A stretch of DNA of 39,125 nucleotides from positions 1 to 39,125 of IMG/VR virus record IMGVR_UViG_3300046170_000167, one strand, 5' to 3'. The DNA is from a virus. Below the pieces are notes generated by a model. The model did no database searches. It worked only from the letters and a program-made list of their open reading frames with translations, and was not told the DNA's origin. Shown one piece after another: positions 32,685 through 39,125 of the stretch (positions are counted from its first letter, which is position 1; the number at the start of each line of letters is the position of its first letter). The position numbers were made by a program, and so were the translations under genes.

Positions 32685-34454
32685 CTATACTTTACCTAAA
32701 TTAATGACAGTTGAGCCATTAGATAGCGTCTGTGGAGTTCCAGTGTATTGTGATACCTGGTTAGATGTTGCAGCTTCGCTATCGTTTAGTGATATGCCCT
32801 GTGCAAGTCTGCTTCTGACATTTCGGATGGCTTGCATACGATCATTGATCCACCCTATCCAAACCTGTTCATCTTCAAGTTCGCTAGGTGCAGGAGATAA
32901 GAACAACTTCATTTCATTGTTTGAGATTGCACCTTTGGTCTGTGCAACACGCAGAAGTGCATCATCTACTCTTAGTTTTCTTAGAAGCAAACGTGTATTA
33001 GCACCAGGGTTACCCATGAAACTATCCCATGTAGCCCCAATAGTACCCTGAAGAAGACCTGTAACGCCCCCCTGCTCAAGTAATCCAATCGCTTTATTCA
33101 TGTCGAATAGCGTCTGATCCATACCTGCTATTCTCTCACGAACTTCTGCATCATCTTTACCGTTCGGCTTTGCAGACAAAGAAGCCTGGTATGCTGCAAG
33201 GGCATCACTGCGCTGCATATCCATAAGATTGCCGTATTCAGTACCAGCCGCTGACATCATTGCCAGGCCGCCATTCTGAGCTTGCCCTAGACCAGCTGAC
33301 CCCATACGGATCATCATTTCGTTGATATCCATTGCTTTAGGGGCAGACATAGAAAGTGCTGAGTTGTATCTATTACCAGTAGTCAACGCACCGCCTTGTG
33401 TTGTCGGCACGTTTTCTATCTTTGTAACATCTGGTGCGTTCATCTTGTTGTAAGCATCCAGAACACCCTGGCTACTAGGCACTTTTTTAACTAGTTCATT
33501 GTTTGGTAAGTTATTAAGTGCAGTCTTTCCAACTTCATCAAGTAGCGCAGGGACAGGAGCAGTCATGCCCTGCATAGTGACTGTGCCATCATCCATATAT
33601 TGAAAGAATGGTGATCCTTTGACCGCACCTAAAATAGCGTTTCCTAGTCCACCAGATGCACTAGGCTGCGGGTTTAACTGTTGCGACCCATTTTGAGGAA
33701 TCTGGTTTAAAGGCACAACAGCATTAGGATTTGGGGGTGTATTAGTTGCATTTGGGTAAACAACAGCATTAGGATTTGGGGGTGTATTAGTTGCATTTGG
33801 GTAAACAAGAGATGGATTTGGAATATTGCCGCCAAACATCATATTCACACCTGCCTGGGTGTTATTCATAGCTTGCATCAATGCATTCATGTTATTCTGC
33901 TGTTGATTTGGTTGAGCCATACTACTGTTACCTTGTGTCTGCTGCTGAGGCTGCATCTGCGAGAAGTTCGCCATCATGCCGCCAGCGTTATTAAACTGTT
34001 CTGGGTTTCTTTCGATATAACGTGATGCTCTCAATAGGTATTGCTTAGTCTCGTTTGGAAGATCATTCCAATCACCGCCCGATGCTTTCCACTTTGAGTA
34101 TGCGTTTGCACCCATGTTGTAAGCGGCTAAAGAGTCCTGGATGGTTTCAAACCCGTGGTGATTACGGTATCCATTGATGTAGTTATGCGCGATCTGACGC
34201 GCTGCGACAGGATCTCTGGCTTCCTGGACAGTGATGTTTGGTCTTACACCGTAGCCCATGTCGTGGAGATTATCTTGCTTCAGCTGGTATGCACCGATAG
34301 CACCTTTTGATGACGTGGCTTGATTAGCTTTATCAGGCGACAAGTGACCAGTCTCAGCAAACCTTATAGCGTCTAGAAGGAGTGGGCTTGACATCCCTGG
34401 GCGTGAGAGGATGCCCTCATAAGCGACGGGGTAAGGTATCAGCTGAGATGACAT
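32685..34454 (-). CDS. Internal virion protein with lytic transglycosylase domain, 589 aa
   Basis: The N-terminal 150 residues match an SLT fold: catalytic Glu in RFAETGHLS (E34), GAIGAYQLK, and SLAAYNMGANAY. This would open the peptidoglycan during DNA entry, like the transglycosylase part of T7 gp16. A Gln/Asn/Pro-rich middle contains two copies of a 15-residue unit (33721-33810). The C-terminal half is helical (ALLDEVGKTALNNLPNNEL, MDQTLFDMNKAIGLLEQGG). It lies next to two other ejected-protein candidates. Confidence 0.85.
   Translation of the reverse strand: MSSQLIPYPVAYEGILSRPGMSSPLLLDAIRFAETGHLSPDKANQATSSKGAIGAYQLKQDNLHDMGYGVRPNITVQEARDPVAARQIAHNYINGYRNHHGFETIQDSLAAYNMGANAYSKWKASGGDWNDLPNETKQYLLRASRYIERNPEQFNNAGGMMANFSQMQPQQQTQGNSSMAQPNQQQNNMNALMQAMNNTQAGVNMMFGGNIPNPSLVYPNATNTPPNPNAVVYPNATNTPPNPNAVVPLNQIPQNGSQQLNPQPSASGGLGNAILGAVKGSPFFQYMDDGTVTMQGMTAPVPALLDEVGKTALNNLPNNELVKKVPSSQGVLDAYNKMNAPDVTKIENVPTTQGGALTTGNRYNSALSMSAPKAMDINEMMIRMGSAGLGQAQNGGLAMMSAAGTEYGNLMDMQRSDALAAYQASLSAKPNGKDDAEVRERIAGMDQTLFDMNKAIGLLEQGGVTGLLQGTIGATWDSFMGNPGANTRLLLRKLRVDDALLRVAQTKGAISNNEMKLFLSPAPSELEDEQVWIGWINDRMQAIRNVRSRLAQGISLNDSEAATSNQVSQYTGTPQTLSNGSTVINLGKV
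33721..33810 (-). repeat. 45-bp tandem repeat, two copies
   Basis: Units at 33721-33765 and 33766-33810 differ at one base. They encode two copies of a YPNATNTPPNPNAVV-type unit within the linker of the transglycosylase protein. Near identity shows a recent duplication; the frame is kept. Confidence 0.95.
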
Positions 34455-34456
34455 GC

Positions 34457-35527
34457 TTACCTAATACCATTATACACATTTGCATTACCAAAGCTGTCGT
34501 ATCCACCAAACCCAGCATTACTTACCGGAGCAACTGTAGGTGAGCTAAACAGATCACTGAAGCTGAAGCCACTGTCAGCTAGCTTGCCGCCAGCACCAAA
34601 GCCCTGCATAGCACCCATCATGCCACTCATCATTGGGTCATAGTAATTAGCCTTAGCACTCATTCCTGGTGACATAGGTGCGCGGTTTAAGATACCAGCA
34701 CCGAAGTTCTGGTAAGCATTCATATCGAAGTCACGCTGACCCTCGAACATCTGACGTGCTGCGTCTAGTTCCATCTGTTGATCTGACTGAAGTATGCCCT
34801 CGCCTCTTCCAATCATGCCAAGTGCTGCTGGAGTCATGTTGAACCCAACACCGTAGGTGGTCTTCAGGGCGTCATTGGCTGCCTGTTGGTTTCTCAGATC
34901 GCTATTAAATTGCGACAGGCTTCTACCCATCAGCTGGTCTTGAACATTAGCTGTAACGTCAGAAAGTCTGTCGTCATACGCACGTTGTGCTACTGCATCA
35001 GCAACACCTGCACGGCTAGAATTGACGTTGCCGGACATAGACGCTTGTCTGTTGATGCCTGGAAGTGTCTGCTCTTGAAGCTGCCTGGTGCTGTCGCGCA
35101 TAGCAGCCTGGACTAAAGGATCAGAGTTATTCAGGGCGTAGTCCTGTGCTGCACTCATGCCGCCTGTAGACGCCCTATTGAAGATATCAGCGTAGTTCTG
35201 CCCAAAGCCTCTGGATTGATCCATAAGTCTCTGGCCTTCACCTGCGTTAGCTTGACCAAAAGCTGTCAGTCCTCTAGCTGCTTGTTCTTGTATAGGATTA
35301 AGGCCAGCGTAAGTCGCGCCTGTATAATAACCTTTATCCAGGATGTTGTCTAAGCCAGCTGCACCGCCTTCGTACATACGCTTGATGTACGGCTTGGCTA
35401 ACTCAAAGCCTTCACGGTTCAAGCGGTTCATCTCGTTCATAGCGTTTGAGTTGTTTCTTGCTCCACGCCCTCCTAGCAGTCCACCTGCTATAGAACCAAA
35501 TGCCTGTAATGCAGCTGCTTCACCCAT
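34457..35527 (-). CDS. Putative internal or ejection protein, 356 aa
   Basis: The Gly/Ala-rich start (LQAFGSIAGGLLGGRGA) is followed by helical, Gln/Asn-rich sequence (LNPIQEQAARGLTAFGQ, NRQASMSGNVNSSRAG) and a Met/Gly-rich end (MMSGMMGAMQGFGAGG). This composition matches small ejected proteins of podoviruses, which are flexible and insert into the host envelope. It precedes the transglycosylase gene by two bases. No catalytic motif is seen. Confidence 0.6.
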   Translation of the reverse strand: MGEAAALQAFGSIAGGLLGGRGARNNSNAMNEMNRLNREGFELAKPYIKRMYEGGAAGLDNILDKGYYTGATYAGLNPIQEQAARGLTAFGQANAGEGQRLMDQSRGFGQNYADIFNRASTGGMSAAQDYALNNSDPLVQAAMRDSTRQLQEQTLPGINRQASMSGNVNSSRAGVADAVAQRAYDDRLSDVTANVQDQLMGRSLSQFNSDLRNQQAANDALKTTYGVGFNMTPAALGMIGRGEGILQSDQQMELDAARQMFEGQRDFDMNAYQNFGAGILNRAPMSPGMSAKANYYDPMMSGMMGAMQGFGAGGKLADSGFSFSDLFSSPTVAPVSNAGFGGYDSFGNANVYNGIR

Positions 35528-35530
35528 TTT

Positions 35531-35815
35531 CTACTCCAATACGAACAACGACTTGGCTTCCGGCAAGTCTATCTCGTGTACAAATCCAAACATGATAAGG
35601 AACTTTAGATGCTTAGTATCTCCAACGTCATGCAGCGCGTAGGCAGGCATTTTAGTTAGGGATCTAAGTGTCTCGAAGTCCTCTTTGAGTGCTCTCTTTA
35701 TCCGTGGTGACCACCGCTTAACATCGCAGTGTACAAACACATGTAAAGAATCATCCATACTGACTGGTTCATACCAGAGGATATAATCTTCTTTAACAAT
35801 GACAGGCGTCTTCAT
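35531..35815 (-). CDS. GNAT-like short virion-associated protein (T7 gp13-like), 94 aa
   Basis: The segment ALHDVGDTKHLKFLIMFGFV followed by HEIDLPEAKSLFVLE resembles the end of the acetyltransferase-like fold of T7 gp13 (VGNTSHIRFLKTIGA in T7). The protein is short and lacks the first half of a full GNAT domain. T7 gp13 is needed for correct virion assembly of internal proteins. Position just before the internal-protein genes supports the same role. Confidence 0.5.
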   Translation of the reverse strand: MKTPVIVKEDYILWYEPVSMDDSLHVFVHCDVKRWSPRIKRALKEDFETLRSLTKMPAYALHDVGDTKHLKFLIMFGFVHEIDLPEAKSLFVLE

Positions 35816-36090
35816 ACAGCCACCCAGGCCGTGCCGTTATAAACGACAAGCCCCTCACTTGAGTTGCCCAGGGCATCCCACGGGCTTTTGTTATACCTAA
35901 CCATCCCTTTTTGGGGGTTCTCAGGCTCACGGTCTGCAACCTGTATTGCAGCGTTTGTAAGAGAGTTGATGCTATTCTGTAGCCGCTGAAGCTCGTCTAG
36001 CAGGTACTTAGCCATGTCGTTGTTAACTACAGGACGCTGGCTTCTTGAATACTCTAAAACGGTCAATTCTGTTTTATTATTGATAGCCAT
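35812..36090 (-). CDS. Small structural protein with trimerisation-like helix, 92 aa
   Basis: The first half is helical (AKYLLDELQRLQNSINSLTN) with heptad spacing. The second half (KGMVRYNKSPWD then EGLVVYNGTAWVAV) matches short tail or fibre surface repeats of the YNGTAWV type, also found in the long fibre. It is probably a small tail-associated protein. ATGA-type overlap joins it to the next gene. Confidence 0.55.
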   Translation of the reverse strand: MAINNKTELTVLEYSRSQRPVVNNDMAKYLLDELQRLQNSINSLTNAAIQVADREPENPQKGMVRYNKSPWDALGNSSEGLVVYNGTAWVAV

Positions 36091-36093
36091 GAC

Positions 36094-37710
36094 TTACCGC
36101 CTACCTGTTGCTGTTACATCCAAGTCAAAACCGCTAAACTCAACGTCCTTATTGTCGCTGAAGATAAGCCTGTAGCTCAGGTATCTGCCACTGACACGAC
36201 TGTCGATCTTGTAGTCAGACGAAATGTCGTAAGTTCTAGTCTCACTGAACGTCGGAGTATTCTGAGGGATGTCAGACGCACCGAACTCGAAAGTCACGGT
36301 GGTTAACTCAGTGTTTTGTGTCTGCATTTGCGGGTAAATAGCATTAACTACTTTATAACCGGACAAACGCTCCTTGATCTCGTCCATATCCATACCGATG
36401 CGCTCTAGAAGCACTGGTTTTGTAGCCTCATTGTCAATCTCGAAGGTCATCCGGCCATTATCAGCTGTATCTAGGCCGTAAACCTTGGATGACGTGATGC
36501 CGTCTGTTGTATCCGTCTCACCAACCATGACTGACTGCCTGTTAAAGCTGTCTTCCTGGTCGTAATAGCTGCCGCCAACACCGTCGTAGGTGATCAAAGT
36601 TGACTCAGAGTAGGTCTTGACGTTGTTTACGTTGATAACAGCTGAAGCAGATACGTTAGGCAGATCCATGATCGACCAGGTGTTGTTTCTGTAGTTGTAA
36701 ACAGCTGACCTGTTACATCTGTCGGCATTCGGGAAGTAAGCGTCAGGGTCACCTGACTGAAAACAGAAGTGTACTTCGTTCAACACTGGGTCGTGGTGTA
36801 CAAAATAGCGGTCTACGTTCTTCGCGTTGATGTTCTTGAAGATGAACTCGCGGATGCGGTTGTCACATATGGACTCTTTGGATGTTCCGTCGTGTACATA
36901 TATGTCTGACTTAGCAAAACAGTAGTGTCTGCCCTCGACTTCGACGACGCAGTTACTATTGATTAATCCAGCATCGTTAAACAGCTTGCGGAAGTTAAAC
37001 AGAAACGTCCCGCCTACGAACTCCATCTGCATCACTTCAGACTGTGTGTATATCATGAAGTTCGACTGGAGTGCTAAACCGTCTAGGATCGGGTCTTTGA
37101 GATCCACCAGGTCGTTAAAACCAGCTGACTTTGTTGTGTCTGTGTCATCCCAGCTGGATGGAACATTGTTAGCCAGAGCGATGTCACTAAACCGCACTCT
37201 GGTTGGGAAGTTGACTAATGCTTCTGTCGTGTTCAAAGCAACCAAGAAGTCACCGTATGCCCTCAGCGACTTACATCTGTGGTCTGAAGGCCAGTTAAGA
37301 AGGTCAGCGTAGTTAGTGCCATTAGCTGTCCGGTAGACAGGCACACGGTCTTCTCTGTTGATGTAACTGATATTAGCCAGGGTAGTACTCGTGAACGGCC
37401 TTGGGTCTGTAGATCCAGAGATAGAACCTGATCTGTCTAAGTATGTGCCGTTGATAAGCTCTTTGATTGACCAGGCGTCAGAAACACATACAAGTGTATC
37501 AAAACCACTGGTCGGGGTATTAGCGACAGCAGCCCTGGGTAAGAAGCCGCTGTTATCAACTATGGTGCGAAAGACTGATGATCTCTTAACCTTGCCTTCA
37601 TCAAACCGCACATTAAACGCCTTACTGTATGCATTCAGCGGCAGGTTATAAGGTGATACGTCGGTTATGAGTCCAGTTGCACCTAAGTCACGTACCGGAA
37701 GCATAACCAT
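36094..37710 (-). CDS. Putative tail (stabilisation/hub) protein, 538 aa
   Basis: The protein starts LPVRDLGATGLITDVSPYNL with PLNAYSKAFNVRFDEGKVKR, a pattern of podoviral tail proteins with a beta-propeller-like body. Repeated aromatic-rich strands follow (RVPVYRTANGTNY, GRHYCFAKSDIYVHDG, RSAVYNYRNNTWSIMDLP). The C-terminus is beta-rich. It probably forms the tail tube below the adaptor, like T7 gp12 or P22 gp10 in role; sequence family is not assigned with confidence. Confidence 0.6.
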   Translation of the reverse strand: MVMLPVRDLGATGLITDVSPYNLPLNAYSKAFNVRFDEGKVKRSSVFRTIVDNSGFLPRAAVANTPTSGFDTLVCVSDAWSIKELINGTYLDRSGSISGSTDPRPFTSTTLANISYINREDRVPVYRTANGTNYADLLNWPSDHRCKSLRAYGDFLVALNTTEALVNFPTRVRFSDIALANNVPSSWDDTDTTKSAGFNDLVDLKDPILDGLALQSNFMIYTQSEVMQMEFVGGTFLFNFRKLFNDAGLINSNCVVEVEGRHYCFAKSDIYVHDGTSKESICDNRIREFIFKNINAKNVDRYFVHHDPVLNEVHFCFQSGDPDAYFPNADRCNRSAVYNYRNNTWSIMDLPNVSASAVINVNNVKTYSESTLITYDGVGGSYYDQEDSFNRQSVMVGETDTTDGITSSKVYGLDTADNGRMTFEIDNEATKPVLLERIGMDMDEIKERLSGYKVVNAIYPQMQTQNTELTTVTFEFGASDIPQNTPTFSETRTYDISSDYKIDSRVSGRYLSYRLIFSDNKDVEFSGFDLDVTATGRR

Positions 37711-37719
37711 GGGTTTGTC

Positions 37720-38697
37720 CTATGTCTTAATGATGTAGTTTAGGATAGCTGTAGGCTGGACGTTACTGTGTGAGCTTGACGCATCCTGGGTGGTGTTACT
37801 ATTAGACACTTCTGATCTGGTTGTTTGCGTAGAAGCTATTGGATCTTGTCCGGAAGCACCCAGGCTTGTGTGGTAGTAACCAGTCTTAGCGGAGTTAGAA
37901 CCACTGCCAGTATTCACAGTCACAAGGTCAGTTGTATGCGTATGTGCAGGTAGACCTGACTGTGCAGCTGTAAGCGTAACATCCTCAGTACCGCCAGTTG
38001 CACCTAGAGTATCACCGTTAAGAGCAGACGTGAGCCTGTTGGCTGACGCGCCGCCCATGTCATCCTGTCCGGCGATTACGCGACCACGGAGATCCGGCAG
38101 CGCGAAGGTAGTCGATCCGTCACCGACACCGTAAGTAGTGCCGATAGCAGTGTAGAGGTCTGCGTAGGTTACCCTGGATACTTCCTGTCCGTAACACAAT
38201 AGCCAGCCTGTAGGTGCTCCAGCTGATCCAGCGTAAGGCATGACCATGCCGGATGAGAAAGATACGTCAGCTGATATCTTAGAAGCTGAGATAGCACCAG
38301 CTGCAATCTTGTCGTTAGTGACCGACCCGTTGATCAGGTTCGCTGTGGATACCACTGCGTCACCCAGGGAAGCCGTGGTGACTACGTCGTCTCTTAGCGT
38401 CATCCCTGCGTTTATATAGGTGATTAGGTCACTAAGTGCCACTTGAACCATAGTCCCACCGTCGTTGACGACGACAGTGTCTGCGTCCACTAGGGTGACT
38501 GAAGTAGCTGATGTAGATCCGTCGATGATGTTAAGTTCACCGTTGGTTACAGTAACAGCACCAGCTAGGTTAGGAAACGTATTGACCAGGACAGACTTGA
38601 TGAGACGAAGGTGGTCATCAGCCTGGGCTAATGCATCAGTTGCTGTAGGATTGCTGGTTACTAAGCTGTTTAAGTATGTTCCTGACTCTAAAGCCAT
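37720..38697 (-). CDS. Tail fibre/collar protein with phage collar domain, 325 aa
   Basis: N-terminal part has DDHLRLIKSVLVNTFP, a common fibre start. The middle holds the collar domain (GMVMPYAGSAGAPTGWLLC, then TTFALPDLRGRVIAGQDDMGG). The end has LPAHTHTT, a Gly/Ser-rich loop, and SSSHSNVQPTAILNYIIKT, as in T4 gp12-type fibres where His residues bind metal. It is probably a short fibre that contacts the cell. GAGG precedes its ATG. Confidence 0.88.
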   Translation of the reverse strand: MALESGTYLNSLVTSNPTATDALAQADDHLRLIKSVLVNTFPNLAGAVTVTNGELNIIDGSTSATSVTLVDADTVVVNDGGTMVQVALSDLITYINAGMTLRDDVVTTASLGDAVVSTANLINGSVTNDKIAAGAISASKISADVSFSSGMVMPYAGSAGAPTGWLLCYGQEVSRVTYADLYTAIGTTYGVGDGSTTFALPDLRGRVIAGQDDMGGASANRLTSALNGDTLGATGGTEDVTLTAAQSGLPAHTHTTDLVTVNTGSGSNSAKTGYYHTSLGASGQDPIASTQTTRSEVSNSNTTQDASSSHSNVQPTAILNYIIKT

Positions 38698-38702
38698 CTG
38701 TG

Positions 38703-38855
38703 TTACCTCTTCTTGGCTGTCTTAGCAGCCGCTTTGAATGCCTTAGCCGACGGTGCGCCCTTAGTCCCAGGCTTACGCATCTTCTCACCTGATCCAGCTG
38801 CTATACGACGACGCTTGGCTGCGATGTTGGCATATAGACCCTTTGGTTTCTTCAT
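38703..38855 (-). CDS. Small basic protein, 50 aa, first gene of the structural operon
   Basis: AAAGGAG precedes the ATG. The product, MKKPKGLYANIAAKRRR with later MRKPGTKGAPSAKAFKAAAK, matches a very common small basic protein of marine phages whose function is unknown. It ends two codons before the collar fibre start region. It is the first gene after the right terminal repeat. Confidence 0.8.
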   Translation of the reverse strand: MKKPKGLYANIAAKRRRIAAGSGEKMRKPGTKGAPSAKAFKAAAKTAKKR

Positions 38856-38883
38856 TTGGGACTCCTTTAACAAAAGCCTAACA

Positions 38884-39125
38884 ACAACAACAACAAGTCG
38901 AAGGTTTACTGGCTTTTTGAAATCGACATGACAATAGACCCACGGGGGTCAGATCTTGGGGTATGAGACTCTGATCAGCACCTCGGTACGGCTAAGTCAC
39001 TGTAAACTAACGACATCTGTGATTGCTGACTGTCAATCAGCATGGCGTAGGGTAGCCAATCAGGTCTAGACATTAGACATTTCTGAACATTGTCCGGAAG
39101 GGGCTGTAAATTGTTTATACAAATC
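38884..39125. repeat. Direct terminal repeat, right copy
   Basis: This copy matches 1-243 with one indel and one substitution. It carries one extra aca unit just before the shared start (38881-38883). The hairpin tgctga/tcagca lies at 39024-39042. The repeat is placed 28 bases upstream of the first structural gene and holds no copy of the palindrome element. Confidence 0.85.

Overview
The window is an essentially complete genome of a small-genome tailed phage of the podovirus type (about 38.9 kb unique sequence). Every gene I can support reads on the minus strand, so biological order runs from high to low coordinates. Single-subunit T7-type RNA polymerase, family A DNA polymerase, primase-helicase, endonuclease I, gp2.5-type SSB and a FEN-type exonuclease place the replication half with the T7-like (autographivirus-type) phages. 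A tyrosine integrase beside a 49-bp copy of a tRNA-Arg(UCU) 3' half marks it as temperate or temperate-derived. The class II (B12-dependent) ribonucleotide reductase, the small basic MPY/MKK-type proteins and the fibre types resemble those of marine podoviruses. I cannot name the host; a marine alphaproteobacterium is a guess.

Layout in transcription order. (1) 39125-38884: a ~242-bp repeat that recurs at 1-243. (2) 38855-19858: collar fibre, a putative tail protein, small neck proteins, three putative ejected or internal proteins (one lytic transglycosylase, one 1654-aa polyvalent protein with a zinc-protease motif), terminase subunits, portal, scaffold, SU10-type capsid, a strong hairpin after the capsid, and an adaptor. 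(3) 19852-15157: long S74-tailed fibre, glycine-rich adhesin, chaperone-like protein, methyltransferase-like protein. (4) 15157-12847: small membrane or exported proteins, endolysin, holin, closed by a terminator. (5) 12794-10953: a candidate promoter, attP, two small unknown genes, integrase and one small basic protein. (6) 10875-420: RNA polymerase, SSB, endonuclease, primase-helicase, DNA polymerase, exonuclease, DUF3310 protein, ribonucleotide reductase and two small genes. (7) 419-1: a non-coding CA-rich region and the left repeat copy.

How it may work. The host polymerase would read from upstream of attP through the integrase into the phage RNA polymerase gene. A 23-bp, palindrome-centred element occurs before the RNA polymerase gene, directly after it, and in the gap between the replication and structural modules; these are the best candidates for phage-polymerase promoters or operators. 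attP lies between the candidate early promoter and the integrase-polymerase operon, so integration would physically separate the two. No CI-like repressor gene is visible.

Data quality. Three reading frames (ribonucleotide reductase, RNA polymerase N-terminus, long tail fibre) are each broken by what looks like one extra base, and the two terminal repeat copies differ at two positions. This pattern fits residual long-read indel errors better than three real mutations. I annotate these genes as repaired units and flag the sites.
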